A DNA stretch of 64,000 nt. Origin: Hyphomicrobiales bacterium (GTDB lineage: Bacteria > Pseudomonadota > Alphaproteobacteria > Rhizobiales > Beijerinckiaceae). This document shows, piece by piece, positions 43,319-52,297 of this stretch. How positions within the stretch are numbered: position 1 is the first letter of the stretch; every line of letters starts with the position of its first letter. The stretch lies in NCBI GenBank assembly GCA_017302635.1, contig JAFLCX010000001.1, positions 1-64,000 on the forward strand. Reading direction: 5' to 3'. The notes under the pieces are model-generated. The model saw nothing but the letters and a program-made list of their open reading frames with translations, did no database searches and had not been told where the DNA came from. Both the position numbers and the translations under genes were made by a program.

Positions 43319-44267
43319 TCAAAATACAGGAAGCGCATCAGGAAAGGTCGCCATTCGGGGCGTGTGGCCGGTGCTGTGCACGCCGTTCACGCGTGACGGG
43401 CACATCGACCGCAGCGCGATGCGTCGCATTGTGAAATTTGCGTGCGATTCGGCTGTCGATGGCGTTGTCTTCCCCGGTTTTGCGAGTGAGGTGGACGAGC
43501 TTTCGCCCGATGAACGCCTGGCGCTGCTGGAGATCGTTCTGGACGAAGTCGGTGGCTCCGTGCCGGTGCTGGCAGGTGCCAGCGCCGCGAGCCTTTCGGA
43601 TGTGATGGCGAGGGTCGCCGAAGCCGAGCGGCTCGGCGTTCACATCGTCATGATCCAGGCCCCGAAATCGATCGGAAGCGATGCCGGCGCGGTCACGGCC
43701 TTCTATGATGTGATCGCGAGAAGCCGGCCCAGCGCTACGATCATCCTGCAAAACGCGCCTGCGCCGCGTGGTTCTGACCTCTCTCCGGCCGCTGTCTTGG
43801 AAGTGACGCGATCCAACCCCGCCATCCGCTATGTGAAAGAGGAGACCATTCCTTCCGGCGGTCCGATTTCAGCGATCCTCGGCGGCGCGCCTGCCCACCT
43901 CGCGGGGGTTATGGGAGGCGGTGGTGCTCGTTTTGTCATCGACGAATTTCTTCGCGGGGCGTGCGGCGCGATGCCGGCAGTTGAACTGGCCGATATCCAT
44001 GTCCGCATGTGGCGAGCCCTCGAAGCCGGGCGCGAGGCCGAAGGCCGTCTCCTTTATGAGCGCACCCTCCCCCTGCTGATGATCCAGAGCCATGCCCGCA
44101 TGCGCCTCACGAAGCGCGTGCTGATGCACAGGGGTATCCTCGACAACGATGTGGTTCGGGCCAAAATCCCGGCTTTCGATGCGCGCGATCTCGATGAAAT
44201 CGAGGCATTGCTCGGGCGCATCTCCGATCTTTTCCATGTTGCCCCCGTCGCGAGGGCTGCGGAATGA
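43314..44267 (+). CDS. DapA-family (class I) aldolase/dehydratase, sugar-acid type
   Basis: A 317-residue TIM-barrel protein of the dihydrodipicolinate synthase/N-acetylneuraminate lyase family. The Schiff-base Lys is in RYVKEET (about residue 175). It departs from true DapA: the GTTGE motif reads GFASE (FPGFASEVDEL), and the usual Tyr before Asn-x-Pro is Gln (ILQNAPAP). So it is probably a keto-deoxy sugar acid aldolase or dehydratase rather than a lysine enzyme, which fits its neighbours. No clear ribosome binding site precedes ATG 43314, which lies inside an inverted repeat; a leaderless message is possible. Coupled by ATGA to the next gene. Confidence 0.78.
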   Translation: MDQNTGSASGKVAIRGVWPVLCTPFTRDGHIDRSAMRRIVKFACDSAVDGVVFPGFASEVDELSPDERLALLEIVLDEVGGSVPVLAGASAASLSDVMARVAEAERLGVHIVMIQAPKSIGSDAGAVTAFYDVIARSRPSATIILQNAPAPRGSDLSPAAVLEVTRSNPAIRYVKEETIPSGGPISAILGGAPAHLAGVMGGGGARFVIDEFLRGACGAMPAVELADIHVRMWRALEAGREAEGRLLYERTLPLLMIQSHARMRLTKRVLMHRGILDNDVVRAKIPAFDARDLDEIEALLGRISDLFHVAPVARAAE

Positions 44268-45430
44268 ACGATCGCGTTGCCAAGGTTGAACAGTTCGTTC
44301 TCACCATCCCGCGCGAGGTGCCCTATCTCGGCGCATTGCGGCCGGGTGAGGAAGCAAACAGCAAGGGTTATTTCGTCCGGCGCGGGAACCGGACCGTCTA
44401 CCCCAGTTTCGACCGCAACGTGCTTCTGCGCATCACGACCCGTGACGGCCTGATCGGCTGGGGCGAGACCTATGGGCTCGTGGCCCCACGCGCCACGATG
44501 GAAATCATCTCTGATCTGCTGGCCGGATTCGTGATCGGGCGCGACCCGCTCGATGCCGCCGTCATCCACGATGATCTCTACGATCTGATGCGCGTGCGAG
44601 GCTACACGGGCGGTTTCTACCTTGATGCCCTCGCCGCCGTGGATATCGCCCTGTGGGATATTGCGGCGCAGAGGCTGGGTGTCCCGCTCTTCAAGCTTCT
44701 GGGCGGGCAGCGGCGCGATCGCATTCCGGCCTATCTCTCCGGCCTGCCGAAGCCGGATCGCGCCGCCCGCGCGGCACTCGCTCTGGAATGGCAAGCCAAA
44801 GGCTTCAATGCCTTCAAATTCGCCTCGCCCGTAGCCGATGATGGTGTCTCCGCCGAAATGCGGACACTGCGGGAAAAACTGGGGCCTGAGGCGAAAATCG
44901 CCTGCGATATGCACTGGGCGCAGAAGGCCTTCGAGGCCAAGGCGATGATCCGCTCCATGGAGCCGCATGGCCTGTGGTTCGCCGAGGCGCCGGTCGCTCC
45001 CGAGGATCTCGACGGGCTCGCGGATGTTGCGGCTGGCGTCTCCACGCCGGTAGCCGCTGGCGAGGAATGGCGCACGGCGTTTGATGCCGCATCACGGCTT
45101 TCGCGGCGGGCCTGTGCGATCCTTCAGCCGGAAATGGGCCACAAGGGCATCACCGAATTCATGCGGATTGCCGCTCTGGCGCAGGCGCATCATGTCGAGA
45201 TCATCCCCCATGCGACGATCGGCATAGGGATTTTCCTCGCCGCCAGCCTGCATGCGAGCACAGCCGCCGCGAACGTGACATGCCACGAATTCCAGCACTC
45301 GATCGTCGAGCCCAATCGCCGGTTCCTCGATGGAGAAATTCTGTGTGAAGCCGGAGCCTATTCGGTTCCATCCGGCACTGGCCTCGGGGTGAGGCCATCC
45401 GCCGAAGCCCTCAAGCGTCTTGAAGTCTGA
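44264..45430 (+). CDS. Enolase-superfamily sugar-acid dehydratase (MR/MLE type)
   Basis: A 388-residue mandelate racemase/muconate lactonising enzyme-type protein. It has an N-terminal capping domain (about 1-130) and a TIM barrel with metal ligands Asp in CDMHW (about 214), Glu in FAEAPVAPEDL (about 241) and Glu in AGEEWR (about 267). A catalytic His follows in IIPHATIGIG (about 316). The His next to the first metal ligand (CDMHW) is typical of acid-sugar dehydratases such as galactonate or fuconate dehydratase. It would make the 2-keto-3-deoxy acid used by the neighbouring aldolase or by DgoK. Exact sugar acid unknown. Confidence 0.85.
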   Translation: MNDRVAKVEQFVLTIPREVPYLGALRPGEEANSKGYFVRRGNRTVYPSFDRNVLLRITTRDGLIGWGETYGLVAPRATMEIISDLLAGFVIGRDPLDAAVIHDDLYDLMRVRGYTGGFYLDALAAVDIALWDIAAQRLGVPLFKLLGGQRRDRIPAYLSGLPKPDRAARAALALEWQAKGFNAFKFASPVADDGVSAEMRTLREKLGPEAKIACDMHWAQKAFEAKAMIRSMEPHGLWFAEAPVAPEDLDGLADVAAGVSTPVAAGEEWRTAFDAASRLSRRACAILQPEMGHKGITEFMRIAALAQAHHVEIIPHATIGIGIFLAASLHASTAAANVTCHEFQHSIVEPNRRFLDGEILCEAGAYSVPSGTGLGVRPSAEALKRLEV

Positions 45431-45468
45431 AAAGCCTGAAACGGCCAACGAAAAAACGGGAGGAAACC

Positions 45469-46743
45469 ATGAAAGCATCCATCAAATCGGTTCTGCTCGG
45501 AGGACTGGCGTCGCTCGTCCTCGCTTCGACCGCGCTGCCGGCCCTGTCGCAGCAGAAAACCCTGAAATTCGTCTCATGGCAGAAGGATGAGCGTGGCGTC
45601 GGCGATTGGTGGGCCTCGGTCATCAAGGAGTTCGAGGCCAAGAACCCGAACGTCAAGATCGAGTGGACGAAGGTCGAGCGTGGCGCCTATGCCGATACGA
45701 TGACGACGCTGTTTGCGGGCGGAAAGCCGCCGGAAATCGTGCACCTCGCGTCATTCGAGTTCCAGAAATTCGCCGATCAGGGCTGGCTGGAAGACCTCTC
45801 GCCTTACGTGAAGTCTTCCGGCCTCAACCTCGATGGCTGGGCCGGGCAGAGCGCCTGCCAGTGGAAGGGCAAGCCTGTCTGTGTGATGCTGCTCTATTTT
45901 GGCAACATCTTCGCCTACAACGAGGAGATGCTGAAGAAGGAGGGCATATCCCCACCAAAGAACTGGGCCGAGTATATCGCCGCCGCACGCAAGCTCACCA
46001 AGGATACGAACGGCGACGGCATTCCCGATCAGTTCGGGACCGGCCACGAAACAAAAGGCGGTGGCGGGCAGTATCTCTCCGAGTTGATGAACTACACCCT
46101 CGATGCCGGCGGGCGCTGGACCGATGCCAATGGCAAGGTGACCATCAACACGCCGCAGATGGTCGAGGGGCTCTCGCGCTGGAAGGAGGTCGTGAAGAAC
46201 TCCCTCACCCCGCGCGACCTCTCGGCCGGTGAAACCCGGCAGATGTTCGCTGATGGCCGGATCGCCATGAAGCTCGATGGCCCCTGGCTCTATCCCATCA
46301 TCCTGCGCGGCAAGGCGAAGGATCAGATCAAGATCGCCGCACCGCCCTTCAACCCGCCGCTCGGAGGTTCCTCGAACATTCTCGGGATGGCCTCCGAAAT
46401 CCCGGCGGATTCGAAGAAGCTGGTCTGGGATTTCATCACGATCGCGACGTCGGACAAGTTCCAGAGTGATTTCGCAACGCTGGCGAATTCAACCCCGCCC
46501 TCGCCGCGCGCCAAGACCGATGGCGCGAAAGGTGCCACCCCGCATTTCGATATCCTCGTTCAGACTGCGCAGGCAGCCTCGAAAGCGGGCGTCGATCGCA
46601 TCCCCAAGGGGCTGGAAATCCAGTATAACGAGTTCGCCAAGATGATCATGGAAGAGAGCCAGCGCATGATCATCCAGGACCTCGACCCCAAGGCCGTGGC
46701 TGCGACCATGCAGGCCAAGGCCGAAGCCATCCAGAAGCAGTAA
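45469..46743 (+). CDS. ABC transporter sugar-binding protein (cluster B)
   Basis: A 424-residue family-1 solute-binding protein. A signal peptide spans residues 1-27 (VLLGGLASLVLASTALPALS). The mature start TLKFVSWQKDERGVGDWWAS and the motif FAYNEEMLKKEGISPPKNWA are characteristic of MalE/UgpB-type sugar-binding proteins, as is the later calcium-like loop DTNGDGIPDQ. Four bases separate its stop from the first permease. The ribosome binding site GGGAGGAAACC is good. It delivers the sugar or sugar acid degraded by cluster B; ligand not determined. Confidence 0.85.
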   Translation: MKASIKSVLLGGLASLVLASTALPALSQQKTLKFVSWQKDERGVGDWWASVIKEFEAKNPNVKIEWTKVERGAYADTMTTLFAGGKPPEIVHLASFEFQKFADQGWLEDLSPYVKSSGLNLDGWAGQSACQWKGKPVCVMLLYFGNIFAYNEEMLKKEGISPPKNWAEYIAAARKLTKDTNGDGIPDQFGTGHETKGGGGQYLSELMNYTLDAGGRWTDANGKVTINTPQMVEGLSRWKEVVKNSLTPRDLSAGETRQMFADGRIAMKLDGPWLYPIILRGKAKDQIKIAAPPFNPPLGGSSNILGMASEIPADSKKLVWDFITIATSDKFQSDFATLANSTPPSPRAKTDGAKGATPHFDILVQTAQAASKAGVDRIPKGLEIQYNEFAKMIMEESQRMIIQDLDPKAVAATMQAKAEAIQKQ

Positions 46744-46747
46744 GCCG

Positions 46748-47656
46748 ATGGCAGGCGGGCGCTTCAGTCTCGATCTCGCGAGGCCGAGCCGGCAACACTG
46801 GCTTGGCTACATCCTGCTGGCGCCCGCCGTACTGCTCATCGCGGCGATCATCGTCTATCCGCTGATCGTCTCGGTCGATCTCTCGTTCCAGAATGTCGGC
46901 ATCGCGCGGCTCGATCAGCCGCGCCGCCCCTTCACCACCGCGAACTACGAACGCCTCTTCACCTCGCCCGATTTCTGGAACGCCTGCTGGGTGACGCTGA
47001 AACTGATCGTGGTGGTCACCAGCGCCTGCTTCATCCTCGGGCTGGGCACGGCTTTGCTGGTGAACAACCGTTTCAAGGGCCGCTCCGTTGCGCGGCTGCT
47101 GGTCGCGATGCCCTGGGCAGTGCCGGAGGTGATTGCAGTCGTGATCTTCGCCTGGATTTTCGACTCCTCCTTCGGGCTGATGAACTGGGTCTTTCTCTCG
47201 CTCGGCCTGATCGACAAGACGATCAACTGGTTTTCCGATCCTGATGCCGCCTTCGCGGTCGTCGCCACAACCATGATCTGGAAGGGCTATCCCTTCGTCT
47301 CGATCATGTCGCTCGCGGGGCTGCAATCGATCCCGGAAGATTATTACGCCGCCGCGCGCGTTGATGGCGCGAGTGCCCTCCAGAGACTGCGTTATATCAC
47401 CCTGCCCTGCCTGATGCCTGTGATCGGCGTCACCACCGTGCTGGTGATGCTGTGGATTTTCCGCGATTTCTCGATCATCTACGTGCTCACCGGCGGCGGG
47501 CCGCTGAAAGCCACGCAGACGCTTTCAATCATGACCTATGAGCAGGCTTTCAGCTTCTTTCGCATGGGGTATGCCTCGGCGATCGGTGTCGTGACCTTGG
47601 TCATCTGTGTCATCGCGGCGAAGCTAACCATGCGCCGCGCGCCGGACAATCTGTGA
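46748..47656 (+). CDS. ABC transporter permease, MalF type (cluster B)
   Basis: A 302-residue permease with six predicted helices; the first is near residues 19-42 (YILLAPAVLLIAAIIVYPLI). The EAA loop is near AAARVDGASALQRLRYITLP (about residues 200-220), as required for contact with the ATPase. A typical MalF family ending follows (FFRMGYASAIGVVTLVICVI). It is followed after 7 bases by its partner permease. Confidence 0.87.
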   Translation: MAGGRFSLDLARPSRQHWLGYILLAPAVLLIAAIIVYPLIVSVDLSFQNVGIARLDQPRRPFTTANYERLFTSPDFWNACWVTLKLIVVVTSACFILGLGTALLVNNRFKGRSVARLLVAMPWAVPEVIAVVIFAWIFDSSFGLMNWVFLSLGLIDKTINWFSDPDAAFAVVATTMIWKGYPFVSIMSLAGLQSIPEDYYAAARVDGASALQRLRYITLPCLMPVIGVTTVLVMLWIFRDFSIIYVLTGGGPLKATQTLSIMTYEQAFSFFRMGYASAIGVVTLVICVIAAKLTMRRAPDNL

Positions 47657-47663
47657 GGCGGCG

Positions 47664-48494
47664 ATGAGACAGAGCCTCCCTGCCCGCCTCTTTCTCTATG
47701 CCAGCGTCGTCCTGACCTGCGCCGTGCTGATTTTCCCGATCTACTGGCTCGTGGTGACAGCCCTTTCGCAGCCGGATCAATTGCGCCAGCTCCCGCCGAA
47801 ATTCTGGCCGGATGAGCCGCGCTGGAGCGTGTTCGGCAAAATTCTCGAAGAGCGCCCGATTTTCCTCTGGCTCGGCAATTCGGCGCTCGCGGCTTTGGGA
47901 GCGGTCACGATCTCGATGGTCGTTTCCGTGCTTGCGGGCTATTCGCTCTCGCGGTTTCGCGTGCGCGGCGGGCAGAGCCTCGGCCTCTTCATCCTCACAG
48001 CCAAGATGCTGCCCGCGACCCTGCTCGTCATCCCGCTTTTCGGGATTTTCCGCATGACCGGGCTGATCGGTTCGATGTGGTCGATCATTCTCGCGCATGC
48101 CACGCTGATCATCCCATTCACCACCTGGATGCTGAAGGGCTATTTCGACACCATCCCTCGCGAACTCGAACAGGCCGCGATGGTGGATGGCTGCTCGCCT
48201 CTCGGCGCATTGTTCCGGGTCATTCTCCCGGTTTCGGCACCCGGTCTCGCCGCAACCGCGCTTTACGGCTTTGTGCTGAGCTGGTCGGATTACGCCTATG
48301 CCCGGACGTTCCTCACGAACGCTCAAGGCAACTGGACCGCCAATCTCGGCATCACGACCATGAAGGGCGAATACATCTCAAACTGGGCTGACATTTCGGC
48401 GGCGTCCATTCTTGTCGCCCTGCCCATTCTCGTCGTCTACCTTTTCCTCGAGCGCTATCTGGTGGGCGGTCTCACCGCCGGCTCAGACAAGTGA
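47664..48494 (+). CDS. ABC transporter permease, MalG type (cluster B)
   Basis: A 276-residue permease. It has the MalG hallmarks: first helix LFLYASVVLTCAVLIFPIYW, the PTLLVIP-like segment PATLLVIPLFGIFRMTG, the EAA loop REFLEQAAMVDG-like (EQAAMVDGCSPLGALFRVIL) and the final GLTAGSDK. Six helices are expected. It forms the channel with the upstream permease. Confidence 0.88.
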   Translation: MRQSLPARLFLYASVVLTCAVLIFPIYWLVVTALSQPDQLRQLPPKFWPDEPRWSVFGKILEERPIFLWLGNSALAALGAVTISMVVSVLAGYSLSRFRVRGGQSLGLFILTAKMLPATLLVIPLFGIFRMTGLIGSMWSIILAHATLIIPFTTWMLKGYFDTIPRELEQAAMVDGCSPLGALFRVILPVSAPGLAATALYGFVLSWSDYAYARTFLTNAQGNWTANLGITTMKGEYISNWADISAASILVALPILVVYLFLERYLVGGLTAGSDK

Positions 48495-48515
48495 CACCTT
48501 CACAGAGTGCATGAC

Positions 48516-49613
48516 ATGGCGAGAATTGTGATTGATCAGGTGCGCAAGAGTTACGGCGCACTCCATGTTCTGAAGGATTTCTCACTCGATATCGCGGATG
48601 GCGAATTTGTCGTGCTAGTCGGCCCTTCCGGCTGCGGAAAATCGACCATGCTCAAGATCCTCGCGGGGCTGGAGGAAGCGAGCGGCGGTACGATCCGGAT
48701 CGGGGGCCGCGACGTCACCGATCTTGCGCCCGGTGACCGCGATATCGCGATGGTCTTCCAGAATTACGCGCTCTACCCGCATCTCACCGTGGCCGCCAAT
48801 ATGGGGTTCGGGCTGAAAATGCGCGGCACTCCGGCCGATGTCATCACCCGCAGAGTGCAGGAGGCGGCCCGCATCCTCGACGTCGAGCATCTGCTCGAAC
48901 GCCGCCCGCGCCAGCTCTCGGGCGGGCAACGCCAACGCGTGGCTCTCGGACGGGCGATCGTGCGCGAGCCTGCCGCCTTCCTGATGGATGAGCCGCTCTC
49001 CAACCTCGATGCCAAGCTTCGCGTGCACATGCGCGCCGAAATCGGCGCGCTGCACCAGCGGCTCGGCGTGACGACCATCTATGTCACGCATGACCAGATC
49101 GAGGCGATGACGATGGCGAACCGCATCGTCATCATGAAAGACGGCGAAATCCAGCAGATCGCCGATCCCGAGACGATGTTTGAGCGCCCGGCCAATCTTT
49201 TCGTCGCAGGCTTCATCGGTTCGCCCGGCATGAATTTCCTCTCCGCGCGGGCACAGGGCGGGACCACGCGCCTTTTTGGCGAGGCTGTTCCCGTGCCGCC
49301 CGGCGCGGATGGTGATGTGACCATCGGGCTCAGGCCCGAACACATTGAAGCCGGCCCTGGTGCTGTCACCTTCATGGCCCGGCCAAGCCTTGTCGAAAGC
49401 CTTGGTTCTGAAAAATACATCTATTTCGAAGCGCCGGATGACAACCGCCCCCCTGGCTTCCTGAAACAAAGCGAGGAGGATCAGCGCGGCAGCCGCCTGA
49501 TCGCGCGCCTCGTCAATGCCGGCCCGGTGCGGATCGGCGAGAATGTGACCCTCTCGTTCGACCCGGCAAGGCTGCATGTCTTTGATCCCGCGACCGGCAA
49601 AGCCATCCGGTGA
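48516..49613 (+). CDS. ABC transporter ATPase, MalK/UgpC type (cluster B)
   Basis: A 365-residue ATPase. Walker A GPSGCGKS (residues 36-43), Q-loop FQNYALYP (81-88), signature LSGGQRQ (134-140), Walker B AFLMDEP (154-160) and YVTHDQIEA are all intact. The C-terminal domain has the MalK feature [14 protein letters not shown] 48516 is preferred, since the conserved start MARIVIDQV begins there; GTG 48507 is an in-frame alternative. It closes the cluster B importer and is followed after 7 bases by the epimerase-type gene. The OB domain contains an insertion ([20 protein letters not shown]) not usual in MalK. Confidence 0.9.
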   Translation: MARIVIDQVRKSYGALHVLKDFSLDIADGEFVVLVGPSGCGKSTMLKILAGLEEASGGTIRIGGRDVTDLAPGDRDIAMVFQNYALYPHLTVAANMGFGLKMRGTPADVITRRVQEAARILDVEHLLERRPRQLSGGQRQRVALGRAIVREPAAFLMDEPLSNLDAKLRVHMRAEIGALHQRLGVTTIYVTHDQIEAMTMANRIVIMKDGEIQQIADPETMFERPANLFVAGFIGSPGMNFLSARAQGGTTRLFGEAVPVPPGADGDVTIGLRPEHIEAGPGAVTFMARPSLVESLGSEKYIYFEAPDDNRPPGFLKQSEEDQRGSRLIARLVNAGPVRIGENVTLSFDPARLHVFDPATGKAIR

Positions 49614-49620
49614 GGCGAGC

Positions 49621-50604
49621 ATGACGATCCTCGTCACAGGCAGCGCCGGCCGGATCGGGAAGAGCCTCGCATCGGCCTTGCTTGATGCCGGCGAGCAGGT
49701 GCGCGGCTTCGACTTGCGCGCAAGTGGTTTGCATCACGCGCGGTGGCAGGAAGTGGTCGCGAATTCCGATGATCCCGAGGCTGCCCGCAGCGCCATGAGG
49801 GATGTGAGAACCGTTTTCCATCTCGGCGCATTCATGTCGTGGCTGCCGCAGGATCGGGCGAAACTCTTCGCAGCCAATGTCGAGGGGACGCGCATCATTC
49901 TCGATGCTGCGGTCGAAGTCGGCGTCGAGCACCTCCTCTTCGCCTCGTCGGGCGAGGTTTACCCAGAGGGCGCACCCGAATTCCTGCCTGTCGACGAGAG
50001 CCACCCGACCAAGCCGCGCTCGGCCTATGGACTGACCAAACTCATCGGTGAGGAAATGGTGCGTTGGGCCGGGCGGAGCAGTGGCTTGCCCTTCACGATC
50101 CTGCGGTTCTCGCACACTCAGGATGCGACGGAACTGCTCGACCCGGAGAGTTTCTTCTCCGGTCCCCGGTTCTTCCTCCAAGCGCGCATCCGGCAGCAGG
50201 AAGCGATGGGCAATACCGCGAATGTTACGGCGTTGAGGGCCATTGATGACGGCAAACCGTCACTCGTGCTGGCGCGCAACGAGCGGGGCCGGCCGTTCCG
50301 CATGATGATCACCGATACGCGCGACATGGTCAGCGGACTGATCGCCGCATGGCGCAGCGGCAATACGATCGGAGAGACGATGAATCTTGGCGCGACAGAC
50401 CCGGTCTGCTTTGCCGAGGCTCTGCCCGAAATGGCGCGCGTCACGGGTTTGCCGATGCGGATGGTGGATCTTCCGGGCCCCGGCGTTTTCTATGAAACAT
50501 CGAACACCCGGTTCAGAACCCTCACGGGGTGGCAGCCACAGTTTCCATTCCACCGAATGCTCGAAGAGGCAGCGATCGCATGGCAAGCGAAGCAGACGTC
50601 CTGA
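49621..50604 (+). CDS. NAD-dependent epimerase/dehydratase, uronate dehydrogenase-like
   Basis: A 327-residue extended SDR. NAD motif TGSAGRIG is at residues 6-13, and the catalytic Tyr136-x3-Lys140 is in YGLTK with a SSGEVYPEG strand upstream. The start and the strand VFHLGAFMSW resemble uronate dehydrogenases and UDP-sugar epimerase-like oxidases. In a cluster with a lactonase domain, an enolase-type dehydratase and KDPGal enzymes, oxidation of a free sugar or uronic acid to its lactone is the best guess. Its 3' end overlaps the next gene by 25 bases, showing tight coupling. Confidence 0.78.
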   Translation: MTILVTGSAGRIGKSLASALLDAGEQVRGFDLRASGLHHARWQEVVANSDDPEAARSAMRDVRTVFHLGAFMSWLPQDRAKLFAANVEGTRIILDAAVEVGVEHLLFASSGEVYPEGAPEFLPVDESHPTKPRSAYGLTKLIGEEMVRWAGRSSGLPFTILRFSHTQDATELLDPESFFSGPRFFLQARIRQQEAMGNTANVTALRAIDDGKPSLVLARNERGRPFRMMITDTRDMVSGLIAAWRSGNTIGETMNLGATDPVCFAEALPEMARVTGLPMRMVDLPGPGVFYETSNTRFRTLTGWQPQFPFHRMLEEAAIAWQAKQTS

Positions 50605-52292
50605 GACCCGACGAGCGCGATCTTCCCGGCGGCGCTGCCGCTTTGGCGAAAGGGCTCTACCTGCTCGACGTGATTGGCGAACGGGAAACCCCGGCGCGGT
50701 TCAAGGATCTCCAGATCGCGACCGGCCTGCCGAAGGCAACTCTCGCACGTATGCTCCAGACGCTCGTGGCGTTCCGGCTCGTGCGCCACGAGGATCGCGA
50801 CAACACCTACCGTCTCGGCCATCGCCTGTTCGAGCTCGCGCACCGGGTTTGGGAGACATTCGATCTCCGCGGGGCAGCTGCGCCGCAACTCGAGCGGCTG
50901 GCGATGGAAGCGCGCGAGACCGTTGCGATCGGCACGCTCGACAACGATCAGATCGTCTACATCGAGCAACGCAGCCAGGGCGGGCCTTTCGGTTTCCGGA
51001 TCGAGGTGGGGCGGCGAGCGCCACTTCATTGCACGGCCGGCGGCAAGGCCCTGTTGGCCTTCTCCACCCCCCACGAACAGCGCGCCATCCTCCATCGCAT
51101 CCCGGTTGAGCGCTTCACCGCGAATACCCTCGTCGATCCTGACTCCCTGATGGCCGATCTCGCCCTCACCCGCGCCAGAGGCTATGCGATTTCCAATGGC
51201 GAACATGTAGAGGGTGTGGTGTCTGTCGCCGCGCCGGTCTTTGACCACACCGGCAAGGCCATTGGTGCGATTGGTATTTTCGGGCCTTCCTCGCGCAACT
51301 CCATCGAGCGGCTTCACGGTTTCGGCCGTGATCTGATGGAAGCTGCGCGTCTGATTTCGGGGAATGTCGGAGCACCCTCTGTCAGCATCCATTCGCGCAA
51401 GGCACCCGTTCGAGGCGCCGATGCGAGCGTGGAATGCGTGCTCCCCTGGAACGCGAGCCTTGCGGAGGGACCGTTCTGGTCAATCGAGGAACAGCGCCTC
51501 TACTGGGTGGATATCCTCTCGCCCTCCGTGCATCGTTTCGATCCATCAAGTGGAACGAACGAGACCTGTCAGCTTCCCCGCCTTGTCAGCTCAGTGATCG
51601 GTCGCCAAGGCGGCGGGCTGATCGTGACAACAACCGAGGGGGTCGAGGAACTCGATTTTGCGACGAAGAAGCTCGTCACGCGCATCGATCCGGAGGCCTT
51701 GCAGCCGGAGAACCGGTTCAACGACGCGAAATGCGACGCGGCCGGCCGGCTCTGGGCCGGCACCATGAGCCTGGATGCCACCCGCCAGTCCGGCGCGCTG
51801 TATCGCATATCCCCGGACTACCATTGGCAGCGCATGGATCAGCCCTTCACCATCTCGAACGGGCTCGACTGGAGCCCGGATGGACGCACCTTCTACTTCA
51901 CTGATTCCGGCGCCGGTTGCATCTATGCCTACCCGTTCAACCCCGAGACAGGCGCGCTCGGCAAACGTCGGCTTTTCGCGCAGATTGACCCCGGCGACGG
52001 CCGACCGGACGGCCTGACGGTGGATGCCGAGGGGTGCATCTGGTCGGCGCTCTGGGATGGCTGGTGCGTGCGCCGGTTCGACCCGAACGGGCGCATGGTG
52101 CAAGACCTGCGCGTGCCAGTGCCCCGACCCACGAGCGTCGCCTTTGGGGGGGCGAACATGAAAACGCTGTTCATCACCTCGGCGCGAGTCCGGGTTCCGG
52201 CCAATATTCTCAGCGAGGCGCCGTTATCGGGCGGCATTCTGGCCGCTGAGATCGGCGTTGCGGGCCGCCCGCCTCATCTCTTCGGAGGGTAA
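50580..52292 (+). CDS. IclR regulator fused to SMP-30/gluconolactonase domain
   Basis: A 570-residue two-part protein. Residues 1-265 form a full IclR regulator: helix-turn-helix around PARFKDLQIATGLPKATLAR and an effector domain with LHCTAGGKALLAFS and GVVSVAAPVFDHTGKA. After a short linker (about 270-285), residues 286-570 form an SMP-30/gluconolactonase/LRE beta-propeller: NASLAEGPFWSIEEQRLYWV with metal Glu, RFNDAKCDAAGRLWAGTM, ISNGLDWSPDGRTFYFTDSG with Asn and Asp ligands, and PDGLTVDAEGCIWSAL. Lactonase metal ligands appear intact, so it may both hydrolyse the sugar lactone and control the operon. No frameshift separates the parts. Confidence 0.86.
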   Translation: MASEADVLRPDERDLPGGAAALAKGLYLLDVIGERETPARFKDLQIATGLPKATLARMLQTLVAFRLVRHEDRDNTYRLGHRLFELAHRVWETFDLRGAAAPQLERLAMEARETVAIGTLDNDQIVYIEQRSQGGPFGFRIEVGRRAPLHCTAGGKALLAFSTPHEQRAILHRIPVERFTANTLVDPDSLMADLALTRARGYAISNGEHVEGVVSVAAPVFDHTGKAIGAIGIFGPSSRNSIERLHGFGRDLMEAARLISGNVGAPSVSIHSRKAPVRGADASVECVLPWNASLAEGPFWSIEEQRLYWVDILSPSVHRFDPSSGTNETCQLPRLVSSVIGRQGGGLIVTTTEGVEELDFATKKLVTRIDPEALQPENRFNDAKCDAAGRLWAGTMSLDATRQSGALYRISPDYHWQRMDQPFTISNGLDWSPDGRTFYFTDSGAGCIYAYPFNPETGALGKRRLFAQIDPGDGRPDGLTVDAEGCIWSALWDGWCVRRFDPNGRMVQDLRVPVPRPTSVAFGGANMKTLFITSARVRVPANILSEAPLSGGILAAEIGVAGRPPHLFGG

Positions 52293-52297
52293 CGCAC

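Noticed and set aside
43314..44267. 4-hydroxy-tetrahydrodipicolinate synthase (DapA) for lysine
   Set aside because: Key motifs GTTGE and the catalytic Tyr are changed and the neighbours are sugar-acid genes.
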